NCBI RefSeq assembly: GCF_010729895.1
Contig: NZ_AP022612.1
Coordinates: 4,588,001-4,652,000 of the forward strand
DNA length: 64,000 nucleotides
Direction of reading: 5' to 3'
Source of the DNA: Mycolicibacterium confluentis
Lineage (GTDB): Bacteria > Actinomycetota > Actinomycetes > Mycobacteriales > Mycobacteriaceae
Below, piece by piece: positions 35,483-44,246 of this stretch. Position numbers and translations under genes: made by a program. The notes under the pieces are model-generated. The model was not told where the DNA came from. It did no database searches and saw only the letters and a program-made list of their open reading frames with translations. Numbering within the stretch: the stretch's first letter is position 1; each line of letters begins with the position of its first letter.

Positions 35483-38013
35483 GGCTGATCCTCTCGGGGT
35501 GCGAAGGCGGGCATACCGATCGGCACCTTGCGGCCCGACCTCTCGGTGAACTGCACTGTGGGATCTGCGGTTTCCGGTGCGTTGACGAAGGACACGAACC
35601 GCGAGAGCTTGCTGGGATCCTCGAGCACGCCCTTCCATTCGCACGCGTATCCGTCGACATGGCGGGCCATGGCGGCCTCGAACTCCTCGGCCAGGCCGAG
35701 CGAGTCCTGGCACACGACGTCACGCAGGTGGTCCATCCCGCCGTCGAGGCTCTCCACCCACGGCGCGGTGCGCTGCAGGCGGTCGGCCGTGCGGATGTAG
35801 AACATCAGGAAGCGGTCGATGTAGCGGATCAGCGTCTCGGTGTCGAGATCGCCGGCCAACAACTGCGCATGCCGTGGCGTCATCCCGCCGTTGCCGCCGA
35901 CGTACAGGTTCCATCCCGTCTCGGTCGCGATCACCCCGACGTCCTTGCCGCGCGCTTCGGCACATTCCCGAGCGCATCCGGACACGCCCATCTTGATCTT
36001 GTGCGGCGCCCGAAGCCCGCGGTAGCGCAGTTCCAAGTCGATGGCCAACTGCACCGAGTCCTGCTGCCCGTAGCGGCACCAGTCGCTGCCCACACAGCTC
36101 TTGACCGTGCGCAGCGACTTGCCGTAGGCGTGCCCGGACTCCATGCCGCCGTCGATCAGGCGCCTCCAGATGAGCGGCAACTGCTCGACGCGTGCGCCGA
36201 ACAGGTCGATGCGCTGCCCGCCGGTGATCTTGGTGTAGAGCCCGAACTCCTTGGCGACCTCACCGATCAGGATCAGCTGGTCGGCCGTGATGTCGCCGCC
36301 GGGAACCCGGGGCACCACCGAGTAGCTGCCGTTGCGTTGGATGTTGGCCAGGAAGTGGTCGTTGGAGTCCTGCAGCGAGGCCTGCTCGCCGTCGAGGATG
36401 TGGTCCGAACTGGTCGACGCCAGGATCGACGCGACGACCGGCTTGCAGATGTCGCAGCCGGACCCCGTGCCGAACCTCCCGATCAGGCCGCTGAACGTGC
36501 GGGTCCCGGTGGCCGTGATGACCTCGAAGAGTTCGGCCCGGGACTGGCTGAAGTGTTCGCACAGGGCCTTGGACTGCTCGACCCCCTGCGCCTCGAGAAG
36601 CTGCTTGAGCAGCGGCACGCAGGACCCGCACGACGTGCCCGCGTTTGTGCACGCCCTGAGTCCGGGCACGTCGGCGCACCCGCCGCAGATGGCATCCTTG
36701 AGCTGGCCCTTGGTGACGTTGTTGCACGAGCAGATCTGGGCTTCGTCGGGCAGCGCGCCGACCCCGAGAGCGGCTGCGCCCGAACCGGCGTCGGCCGGCG
36801 TGATCAGCGCGAGCGGATCGCCTGGGAGCTGCCCGCCGACCATGGGCCGCAGCACGCCGTACGACGACGCATCGCCCACGAGTACGCCGCCGAGCAGCGT
36901 CTTGGCGTCATTGGAGAGGACGAGCTTGGCGTAGGTCTGGTTGACCGGGTCGTTGACGACCACTTCGAGGCAGTCGGGCGTGACGCTCATGGCGTCACCG
37001 AAGCTCGCGACGTCGACGCCCAGCAGCTTGAGCTTGGTGGACATGTCGGCGCCGGGGAACTCGGCACCGCCGCCCACGAGACGGTCGGCAACCACCTCGG
37101 CCGTCGTGTATCCGGGTGCCACCAACCCGTAGCAGCGGCCCTCGATCGCTGCGACCTCACCGACGGCGTAGATGTGCGGATCCTCGGTGGCACAGGACAA
37201 GTCGGTGAGCACGCCACCGCGCTCGGCGACCTCGAGGCCCGCGAACCTGGCGAGCTCGTCACGGGGACGCACGCCGGCCGCGAACACCACAACCCCGGCG
37301 TCGATGACGGTGCCGTCCGACAGGTTGACGGCCATACCGCCGTGTGCGGTCTGCTCAATGGACTGCGTGCCGACCGCGAGGTGCACGTCGATGCCCAGCT
37401 TCGAGATCATGGTGCCCAGCAGCGCGCCGCCGGCCTCGTCGAGCTGCTGGGCCATCAGCCGTGGCGCCATCTCCACGATGTGGGCATGCAGACCGAAGCC
37501 CCGCAGGGCGTTTGCGGCCTCGAGTCCCAGGAGTCCGCCGCCGATGACCACGGCGCGGTCGGTGTGCCCGGCGGCCGAGGCCGCCCGGGCCGCATGGCGG
37601 ATCGCGTCGAGGTCGTCGAGCGTGCGATACACGTGGCACCCCGGCAAGTCATGGCCGGGCACGGGCGGGACGAAGGCGTAGGAACCCGTCGCGAGCACCA
37701 GCACGTCGTAGCCGTACCGCTCACCCGTTTCGGTGGTCACGACCTGCCGATCACGGTCAAGCTCCGTGACGCACGCACCGAGTTCGAGGCGCACGCGCGG
37801 GTCCTCGGCGTAGGTGTTACCGCTCAGCGCCATCCGCGTGCGATCCCAGTGCTCGGTGTAGGAGGTCAGCCCCACCCTGTCGTAGGCGGGGTCGGCCTCC
37901 TCACCGAGAACCGTGATGTGCCAGTCGCCGTCGGTGTCCCGGGCACGCAACGCCTCGACGAAGCGGTGCGCGACCATCCCGTGGCCCACCACGACACATG
38001 TGTGTGACTGCAT
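35479..38013 (-). CDS. nirB: Nitrite reductase [NAD(P)H] large subunit
   Basis: 844 residues, full length. N-terminal FAD/NAD oxidoreductase half (CVVVGHGMVAHRFVEAL, VIGGGLLGLEAANAL), a BFD-like [2Fe-2S] domain at about 427-480 (CSCNN...CTNAGTSCGSC), then the sulfite/nitrite reductase domains. The [4Fe-4S]-sirohaem cysteines are in CVGSDWCRYG (about 640) and VSGCARECAEARG (about 673-685). It reduces nitrite to ammonium with NAD(P)H. ATG 38013 has no ribosome site; TTAGCG about 10 bp upstream suggests a leaderless transcript. NirD follows by ATGA overlap. Confidence 0.95.
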   Translation of the reverse strand: MQSHTCVVVGHGMVAHRFVEALRARDTDGDWHITVLGEEADPAYDRVGLTSYTEHWDRTRMALSGNTYAEDPRVRLELGACVTELDRDRQVVTTETGERYGYDVLVLATGSYAFVPPVPGHDLPGCHVYRTLDDLDAIRHAARAASAAGHTDRAVVIGGGLLGLEAANALRGFGLHAHIVEMAPRLMAQQLDEAGGALLGTMISKLGIDVHLAVGTQSIEQTAHGGMAVNLSDGTVIDAGVVVFAAGVRPRDELARFAGLEVAERGGVLTDLSCATEDPHIYAVGEVAAIEGRCYGLVAPGYTTAEVVADRLVGGGAEFPGADMSTKLKLLGVDVASFGDAMSVTPDCLEVVVNDPVNQTYAKLVLSNDAKTLLGGVLVGDASSYGVLRPMVGGQLPGDPLALITPADAGSGAAALGVGALPDEAQICSCNNVTKGQLKDAICGGCADVPGLRACTNAGTSCGSCVPLLKQLLEAQGVEQSKALCEHFSQSRAELFEVITATGTRTFSGLIGRFGTGSGCDICKPVVASILASTSSDHILDGEQASLQDSNDHFLANIQRNGSYSVVPRVPGGDITADQLILIGEVAKEFGLYTKITGGQRIDLFGARVEQLPLIWRRLIDGGMESGHAYGKSLRTVKSCVGSDWCRYGQQDSVQLAIDLELRYRGLRAPHKIKMGVSGCARECAEARGKDVGVIATETGWNLYVGGNGGMTPRHAQLLAGDLDTETLIRYIDRFLMFYIRTADRLQRTAPWVESLDGGMDHLRDVVCQDSLGLAEEFEAAMARHVDGYACEWKGVLEDPSKLSRFVSFVNAPETADPTVQFTERSGRKVPIGMPAFAPREDQP

Positions 38014-38120
38014 ACGCCAGACGCTAAGCAGCCGTTATTGCCGCGATGTCGTCTCAGTGTGAACCGATCATCACATCGTGCTCACACACCGGATCCGGGT
38101 CTGTGAGGCCGCTGATTTCT

Positions 38121-38182
38121 CGCCGAGACTGCGGCGGTTGCGATCTCCCGACGGGAATCTCGTCCTCCCGACAGTCTCGGCG
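38121..38182. repeat. Interrupted 11-bp inverted repeat upstream of nirB
   Basis: CGCCGAGACTG (38121-38131) and CAGTCTCGGCG (38172-38182) are exact reverse complements separated by 40 bp that contain smaller dyads (for example CCCGaCGGG). On the minus strand it comes directly after the phosphoenolpyruvate-mutase family gene and could be its terminator; it resembles mycobacterial dispersed palindromes. Confidence 0.55.
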
Positions 38183-38191
38183 TTTTCCAGT

Positions 38192-38950
38192 TCAGCCCCA
38201 GCGGGCCAGGATCTCCTTGGTCCGCGCCGACAGCGCGGCCTGCAGGAACGGGCCGAAGCTGATGCGGCCGACGCCCAACGGGCCGAACGACGCGGGATCG
38301 TCCTGATCGGGCAGGGCGATCGCATTGACCGGCAGCGGAAGCTCGGAAGTCAGGCGGCGCAACGTGTCTGGGTCGTGCCGGCCGACCGGGTACAGCGAGT
38401 CCGCGCCGGCCTCCGCGGCCTCCTTCATGCGGGCGATCGCGCGGTCCACGCGGTCACCCTCGTCGCCGTCCTGACGCAGGAACAGGTCGGTGCGGGCGTT
38501 GACCACCACGTGCACGCCCGCGGCGTCGGCGGCCTGGCGCAGCGTCGCGACCAGGGCCGCGTGCTCACTCGAGGACCGCAACCGCTTGCCCTCGCTGTGC
38601 ACGGTGTCCTCGATGTTCAGGCCCACCGCCCCCACCCGCAGAAGTCCGGCGACCAGCTCCCCTCCGGGCAGTCCGTAGCCCGACTCGATGTCCACCGAGA
38701 TCGGTACGTCGACCTTCGCGGTGATCTGAGCGACGCGGGTCAGCAGATCATCGAAGGACATGCCCTCGTTGTCGGGTTTGCCGACCGAATCGGCCACCGG
38801 ATGGCTGCCGACGGTCAGGGCCGTGAACCCCGCGTCCACGGCGAGGGCGGCCGACCAGGCGTCCCACACCGTGGGCAGCACCACCGGGTTCCCCGGCACG
38901 TGCAGCGCCAGCAGCGCGTCAGCCTTCTGCGCCAGATCGGTTTCACTCAT
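38192..38950 (-). CDS. Isocitrate lyase/phosphoenolpyruvate mutase family protein
   Basis: 252 residues from ATG 38950, with AAGGAG just upstream. It is a TIM-barrel protein: VVLPTVWDAWSAALAVDAGFTALTVGSHPVADSVG, ISVDIESGYG (the metal-binding Asp/Glu strand), and VGLNIEDTVHSEGKRLRS. Short form of the superfamily, like oxaloacetate decarboxylase or methylisocitrate-lyase relatives, lacking the KKCGH lyase cysteine motif. Reaction unknown. Confidence 0.82.
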   Translation of the reverse strand: MSETDLAQKADALLALHVPGNPVVLPTVWDAWSAALAVDAGFTALTVGSHPVADSVGKPDNEGMSFDDLLTRVAQITAKVDVPISVDIESGYGLPGGELVAGLLRVGAVGLNIEDTVHSEGKRLRSSSEHAALVATLRQAADAAGVHVVVNARTDLFLRQDGDEGDRVDRAIARMKEAAEAGADSLYPVGRHDPDTLRRLTSELPLPVNAIALPDQDDPASFGPLGVGRISFGPFLQAALSARTKEILARWG

Positions 38951-39030
38951 CGCTTCTCCTTCATCGGGTACTCGAATCGGTTGCTCGTCGGTCTTCATAG
39001 CCAATCCCAGGCACTCCCGCGACATTCCAG

Positions 39031-39048
39031 ACGTGACGTGAGTCACGT
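39031..39048. promoter_or_regulatory. CRP-like site upstream of the sdh1 operon
   Basis: ACGTGAC-GTGA-GTCACGT is a perfect dyad; read as CGTGA-N6-TCACG it fits the CRP consensus TGTGA-N6-TCACA in spacing and core. It lies 72 bp upstream of the first gene of the operon and in the divergent region to the gene at 38950. Confidence 0.6.
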
Positions 39049-39119
39049 TCTGATCGTGATGTGACTAGCATCGGTTGTCGTAATGTGATCCCTGACACCC
39101 TTCAGCCCAAGGAGGTCGC

Positions 39120-39419
39120 GTGTCCAGCACCACTGAACTCGCCGAACTGCACGATCTCGTCTCCAACCTGCGCCGCTGCGTCACCTCGCTGCGGTCCCGG
39201 TACGGCGAAAGCCCGGCCATGAGGCGGATCGCGCTCGACGCCGACCGCATCCTCAACGATGTCGAGCTGCTCGACACCGATGCGAACGACCTCGATCTGT
39301 CGCGGTGCGCCGAACGGCACACCGGCGAGAAGATCCCGGTTCCGGACACGCAGTACGACCAGGACTTCTGGCGTGACGTCGACGACGAAGGCGTCGGCGG
39401 TCACAACCCGCGCCGATGA
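39120..39419 (+). CDS. Small conserved protein of the sdh1 operon (Rv0250c-like)
   Basis: 99 residues. GTG 39120 is preceded by AAGGAGG. The N-terminal 60 residues are helical (ELAELHDLVSNLRRCVTSLRSRYGESPAMRRIALDADRILNDVELLD), the C terminus is acidic (YDQDFWRDVDDEGVGG). A gene of this size and position begins the sdh1 operon in mycobacteria (Rv0250c, MSMEG_0420). Role unknown; soluble, no cofactor motif. Confidence 0.8.
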   Translation: MSSTTELAELHDLVSNLRRCVTSLRSRYGESPAMRRIALDADRILNDVELLDTDANDLDLSRCAERHTGEKIPVPDTQYDQDFWRDVDDEGVGGHNPRR

Positions 39420-39500
39420 CCTGATCGCTGCACACGTCCCCGCTTAACCCTCCCCTCCCCAGCCGCTGACGCATGCCGCCACAGAAGGAACTTGAGTGAT

Positions 39501-40337
39501 ATGAGCGCGCCCACAGCCGACCGCTCGAAGACCGGCGTCTTCTCCGCCACCCGCGCAAAAATCCCCCAGAAGACGCTGCGCACGGACAGTTGGCTGAAGT
39601 CGCCCATCCTCACCAACCTCGGATTCGCGGCCTTCCTCATCTATGCGACGGCACGGGCGTTCATGCAGGACCACTTCTATGTGGAGCAGTACAACTACCT
39701 CACGCCGTTCTATTCACCCTGCGTGGTGAACTACGACCCGGCGACCGGTTCGGGATGCCCGGAAGGTGCCGCGCACTTCGGCACCTTCCTCCCCGACCTG
39801 TGGTTCCTGCCGTACGCAGCGTTGTCGTTGCCGTTCCTGCTGCTGTTCCGGCTCACCTGCTACTACTACCGCGGCGCCTACTACCGCTCTGTGTGGCAGT
39901 CACCGACTGCGTGCGCGGTGGCCGAGCCGCACGCGAAGTACACCGGCGAGACGCGCCTGCCCCTGATCATCCAGAACACCCACCGCTACTTCTTCTACAT
40001 CGCGGGCATCATCTCGATCATCAACACGTACGACGCGGTGACGGCCATGTGGAACAACGACGGCTTCCGCTTCGGCGTGGGCAACCTGATCCTGTGGGTC
40101 AACGTGATTCTGCTGTGGACCTACACGCTGTCGTGCCACTCCTGCCGGCACGTAGCCGGCGGGCGGCTCAAGCACTTCTCGAAACACCCTGTGCGGTACT
40201 GGCTGTGGACGCAGATCAGCAGGCTCAACACCCGACACAAGCTGTTCGCGTGGATCACTCTGGGCACCCTGATGCTGACCGACTTCTACATCATGTCCGT
40301 GTCATTGGGTCTTCCCGACCTTCCGATCATCCCCTGA
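39501..40337 (+). CDS. sdhC: Succinate dehydrogenase 1 membrane anchor subunit
   Basis: 278 residues from ATG 39501 (TTG 39492 is too close to the AAGGAA ribosome site). Five hydrophobic helices are visible (for example PILTNLGFAAFLIYATARAF, DLWFLPYAALSLPFLLLF, YFFYIAGIISII, FGVGNLILWVNVILLWTYTL, LFAWITLGTLMLTDFYIM). CHSCRH at the end of the fourth helix and C in SPCVVNYD / SGCPEG are notable: cryo-EM work on M. smegmatis Sdh1 reported a membrane-embedded Rieske-type [2Fe-2S] cluster in this subunit, and these are candidate ligands. Matches Rv0249c. Confidence 0.9.
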   Translation: MSAPTADRSKTGVFSATRAKIPQKTLRTDSWLKSPILTNLGFAAFLIYATARAFMQDHFYVEQYNYLTPFYSPCVVNYDPATGSGCPEGAAHFGTFLPDLWFLPYAALSLPFLLLFRLTCYYYRGAYYRSVWQSPTACAVAEPHAKYTGETRLPLIIQNTHRYFFYIAGIISIINTYDAVTAMWNNDGFRFGVGNLILWVNVILLWTYTLSCHSCRHVAGGRLKHFSKHPVRYWLWTQISRLNTRHKLFAWITLGTLMLTDFYIMSVSLGLPDLPIIP

Positions 40338-40367
40338 CACAGCCCCCGAAAATCGAAGTGAGAGTAG

Positions 40368-42275
40368 ATGACTGACCTAGAACGGCACCAGTACGACGTC
40401 GTCGTCATCGGTGCCGGCGGCGCCGGACTACGCGCGGTGATCGAGGCTCGCGAGCGCGGCCTGCGTGTCGCGGTGGTGACCAAGTCGCTGTTCGGCAAGG
40501 CACACACCGTGATGGCCGAGGGTGGTTGCGCGGCGGCCATGCGCAACGTCAACACCAAGGACTCGTGGCAGGTGCACTTCGGTGACACCATGCGCGGTGG
40601 GAAGTTCCTGAACAACTGGCGGATGGCCGAACTTCACGCCCAGGAGGCCCCCGACCGGGTCTGGGAACTGGAGACCTATGGTGCGCTGTTCGACCGCACC
40701 AAGGACGGCAAGATCAGCCAGCGAAACTTCGGCGGACACACCTACCCGCGTCTCGCGCACGTCGGCGACCGGACCGGCCTGGAGATCATCCGCACTCTGC
40801 AGCAGAAGATCGTCTCCCTGCAGCAGGAGGACAAGCGCGAGCTCGGTGACTACGAGGCGCGGATCAGGGTCTTCCACGAAACCAGCATCACCGACCTGAT
40901 CAAGGACGGGGACGCGATCGCGGGGGCCTTCGGTTACTACCGCGAGACCGGAAACTTCGTGCTGTTCGAGGCGCCCGCGGTGGTGCTCGCGACCGGCGGC
41001 ATCGGCAAGTCCTTCAAGGTGTCGTCCAACTCGTGGGAGTACACCGGCGACGGCCACGCCCTGGCTCTGCGCGCCGGATCGGGCCTGATCAACATGGAGT
41101 TCATCCAGTTCCACCCGACGGGCATGGTCTGGCCGCTGTCGGTCAAGGGCATCCTGGTCACCGAGGGTGTCCGCGGCGATGGCGGGGTGCTGAAGAACTC
41201 CGAGGGCAAGCGCTTCATGTTCGACTACATCCCCTCGGTGTTCAAGGGTCAGTACGCCGAATCCGAGGAGGAGGCCGACCAGTGGCTCAAGGACAACGAT
41301 TCGGCTCGCCGCACCCCTGACCTGCTCCCCCGCGATGAGGTGGCCCGCGCCATCAACAGCGAGGTGAAGGCCGGTCGCGGCTCACCTCACGGCGGCGTCT
41401 ACCTCGACATCGCCTCGCGCATGCCTGCCGAGGAGATCAAGCGCCGACTGCCGTCGATGTATCACCAGTTCATCGAACTGGCCGAGGTGGACATCACCAA
41501 GGACGAGATGGAGGTCGGACCGACCTGCCACTACGTGATGGGTGGTATCGAGGTCGATCCCGACACCGGCGGCGCCGACACCCCGGGTCTGTTCGCCGCC
41601 GGTGAGTGCTCCGGTGGTATGCACGGGTCCAATCGGCTTGGCGGCAACTCACTTTCGGATCTGTTGGTGTTCGGCCGGCGTGCCGGTTTGGGCGCCGCCG
41701 ACTATGTGCGTGGGCTGGCGAGTCGTCCCGCGGTGTCCGACGCCGCACTGGAGGAGGCCACGAACCTCGCGCTCTCGCCGTTCGAACCCAAGCCCAATCC
41801 CGAGAACCCCTACACGCTGCACTCCGAACTGCAGGAGTCGATGAACGACCTGGCAGGCATCATCCGCAAGCAGGGGGAACTCGAAGAGGTCCTGGTCAAG
41901 ATCGACGAACTGAAGAGGCGCTACCAGAACGTCACCGTCGAGGGCGGCCGTGTGTTCAACCCGGGCTGGCACCTCGCGATCGACATGCGCAACATGCTGC
42001 TGGTCAGCGAGTGCGTGGCCAAGGCCGCGCTGCAGCGGACGGAGAGCCGCGGCGGCCACACCCGCGACGACTATCCGGAGATGGACGCGAACTGGCGCAA
42101 CACGCTGCTGGTGTGCCGGACTGAAGGCGGCGACGACGTGGTCCCGGGCGTCAGAGTGACACCCGAGCAGCAGGATCCGATGCGACCCGACCTGCTCGCG
42201 GTCTTCGAACTCAATGAGCTCGAGAAGTACTACACCGACGCGGAATTGGCCGAACACCCCGAACGGAAGGGCTGA
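40368..42275 (+). CDS. sdhA: Succinate dehydrogenase 1 flavoprotein subunit
   Basis: 635 residues. VVVIGAGGAGLRAVIEARERG binds FAD; the covalent flavin-linking His is His46 in GKAHTVMAEGG. FIQFHPTGM, DIASRMPAEEIKRRLP and HYVMGGIEVD are conserved active-site segments. The C-terminal helical domain is complete (RSESRGGHTRDDYPEMD). It oxidises succinate to fumarate. Matches Rv0248c. Its TGA is one base before the sdhB ATG. Confidence 0.95.
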   Translation: MTDLERHQYDVVVIGAGGAGLRAVIEARERGLRVAVVTKSLFGKAHTVMAEGGCAAAMRNVNTKDSWQVHFGDTMRGGKFLNNWRMAELHAQEAPDRVWELETYGALFDRTKDGKISQRNFGGHTYPRLAHVGDRTGLEIIRTLQQKIVSLQQEDKRELGDYEARIRVFHETSITDLIKDGDAIAGAFGYYRETGNFVLFEAPAVVLATGGIGKSFKVSSNSWEYTGDGHALALRAGSGLINMEFIQFHPTGMVWPLSVKGILVTEGVRGDGGVLKNSEGKRFMFDYIPSVFKGQYAESEEEADQWLKDNDSARRTPDLLPRDEVARAINSEVKAGRGSPHGGVYLDIASRMPAEEIKRRLPSMYHQFIELAEVDITKDEMEVGPTCHYVMGGIEVDPDTGGADTPGLFAAGECSGGMHGSNRLGGNSLSDLLVFGRRAGLGAADYVRGLASRPAVSDAALEEATNLALSPFEPKPNPENPYTLHSELQESMNDLAGIIRKQGELEEVLVKIDELKRRYQNVTVEGGRVFNPGWHLAIDMRNMLLVSECVAKAALQRTESRGGHTRDDYPEMDANWRNTLLVCRTEGGDDVVPGVRVTPEQQDPMRPDLLAVFELNELEKYYTDAELAEHPERKG

Positions 42276-42276
42276 C

Positions 42277-43026
42277 ATGGGCACCTACAACGCCAGCATG
42301 CGTGTGTGGCGGGGCGACCAGAGCGGCGGCGGCCTGGAGGACTTCACGGTCGAGGTCAACGACGGCGAGGTGGTGCTCGACATCATCCACCGACTGCAGG
42401 CCACCCAGACCCCGGACCTCGCGGTGCGCTGGAACTGCAAGGCGGGCAAGTGCGGATCCTGCTCGGCCGAGATCAACGGCAGGCCCAGGTTGATGTGCAT
42501 GACACGGATGTCGACGTTCGACGAGAGCGAGACCGTGACCGTCACCCCGCTGCGGACCTTCCCGGTGATGCGTGACCTGGTCACCGACGTGTCGTTCAAC
42601 TACGAGAAGGCACGCCAGATCCCGTCGTTCACGCCGCCGAAGGATCTGCAGCCCGGCGATTACCGGATGCAGCAGGAGGATGTGAACCGGAGCCAGGAGT
42701 TCCGCAAGTGCATCGAGTGCTTCCTGTGCCAGAACGTGTGCCATGTGGTTCGTGATCACGAAGAGAACAAAGAGGCTTTCGCGGGTCCGCGGTTCCATAT
42801 GCGCATCGCCGAACTCGATATGCACCCACTGGATACCGTGGACCGTAAGGACATGGCCCAGGAGGACTTCAGCCTGGGGCTGTGCAACATCACCAAATGC
42901 TGCACCGAGGTGTGCCCCGAGCACATCAAGATCACGGACAACGCACTGATCCCGATGAAGGAACGCGTCGCCGACCGTAAGTACGACCCGATCGTCTGGC
43001 TGGGGAACAAGCTGTTCAGGCGTTAG
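42277..43026 (+). CDS. sdhB: Succinate dehydrogenase 1 iron-sulfur subunit
   Basis: 249 residues from ATG 42277, with GGAAGGG upstream. Three cluster motifs are visible: CKAGKCGSC plus a later Cys (RLMC) for [2Fe-2S], CIECFLCQNVCH for [4Fe-4S], and CNITKCCTEVCPEHI for [3Fe-4S]. It passes electrons from the flavin to the membrane anchor. Matches Rv0247c. Confidence 0.95.
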   Translation: MGTYNASMRVWRGDQSGGGLEDFTVEVNDGEVVLDIIHRLQATQTPDLAVRWNCKAGKCGSCSAEINGRPRLMCMTRMSTFDESETVTVTPLRTFPVMRDLVTDVSFNYEKARQIPSFTPPKDLQPGDYRMQQEDVNRSQEFRKCIECFLCQNVCHVVRDHEENKEAFAGPRFHMRIAELDMHPLDTVDRKDMAQEDFSLGLCNITKCCTEVCPEHIKITDNALIPMKERVADRKYDPIVWLGNKLFRR

Positions 43027-43072
43027 AGCCGCAGCGAAGCAGGGCGAAGGAGGGCGTTCGCCTGATTTCGCC

Positions 43073-43127
43073 GAGGCTGTCGTTACCGCGGCCCCTTCTC
43101 GCACTTCCGCTCGGTAACTACAGCCTC
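43073..43127. repeat. 55-bp palindromic element, copy 1
   Basis: GAGGCTGTCGTTACCG and CGGTAACTACAGCCTC are reverse complements with one mismatch, around a 23-bp centre (GGCCCCTTCTCGCACTT). The centre and the flanking CTGAGGGGCGGGCTTGCG recur in copy 2. Confidence 0.8.
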
Positions 43128-43216
43128 GCTGAGGGGCGGGCTTGCGCATAGGAGCTTGCGGGTCAGCCGCGGCCGGAACGAACCCAGCCGCGCGGGTCTA
43201 CCGGGCTGGAACGCCC

Positions 43217-43271
43217 GAGGCTGTAGTTTTCGAGGCCCCTTCTCGCACTTTTGCGCGATAACCACAGCCTC
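43217..43271. repeat. 55-bp palindromic element, copy 2
   Basis: Direct copy of the element at 43073-43127, same length, with weaker inner arms (GAGGCTGT/ACAGCCTC intact) and the same GGCCCCTTCTCGCACTT centre. Confidence 0.8.
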
Positions 43272-43497
43272 GCTGAGGGACGGGCTTGCGGGCGAGCCTC
43301 CGGGAGTGACCTCGGGAGGGTGAGCTTGCGGGCGAGCCTCCGGGGGTGGGCCGGCGGACAGAGAGAACGGCGCGGACACGTCAGCCGGGTCGGAGGGAAC
43401 CGCGCGGGCACCTCGGCCTGGTCATCGAGCCACTGGCGTTTCCAGGTATCGCGCGTACAGTCGGGATCAGCAGCGAGTAACCGGCGAAAGGCACGTC

Positions 43498-43659
43498 ATG
43501 CCACACCGAGGGACTGTCAGCGTCAATGACATTCGCACCGCGATCCGCGAACTCACAGCCCGGGCCAATCTTGCCCGCAAGGAGGGCAGACCGGAGGACG
43601 CGGCCGAGATCGAACAGCGGATTGACAGCTACCGCGAGCGGCTTGCCGAGCGCCCCTGA
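43498..43659 (+). CDS. 53-residue helical protein
   Basis: MPHRGTVSVNDIRTAIRELT then ARANLARKEGRPEDAAEIEQ and RIDSYRERLAERP. ATG 43498 with GAAAGG upstream, stop at 43657-43659. Rich in Ala, Arg and Glu with a regular heptad-like pattern, so probably one long amphipathic helix hairpin. It follows the sdh1 operon in the same direction and has typical codon usage (third-position G/C). A similar small gene is annotated behind sdhB in M. smegmatis as far as I recall. Function unknown. Confidence 0.65.
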   Translation: MPHRGTVSVNDIRTAIRELTARANLARKEGRPEDAAEIEQRIDSYRERLAERP

Positions 43660-43671
43660 AGCTCGCTGAGG

Positions 43672-44244
<573 letters not shown>

Positions 44245-44246
44245 TC

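Larger units (their letters stand above)
43027..43497. other. 471-bp repeat-rich intergenic region downstream of sdhB
   Basis: No gene recognised. It holds two 55-bp palindromic elements in direct orientation, and two copies of a 21-bp direct repeat (43284-43304 and 43324-43344) with a 40-bp period. The remainder near 43440-43497 is the promoter region of the small gene at 43498. Confidence 0.6.

Noticed and set aside
35254..38007. Long open frame (over 900 codons) antisense to nirB.
   Set aside because: It is the mirror of nirB in high-GC DNA; the product is Arg/His/Asp-rich low complexity with no family motif, while nirB has all its cofactor motifs.
38014..38090. Possible GlnR box in the nirB promoter.
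   Set aside because: Only loose partial matches such as GGTTCAC; the second half does not fit at the required spacing.
43083..43379. 98-codon minus-strand frame with a repeated SLSEAVV-KCEKGPR peptide.
   Set aside because: The peptide repeat only reflects the duplicated palindromic DNA element; no ribosome site or family match.
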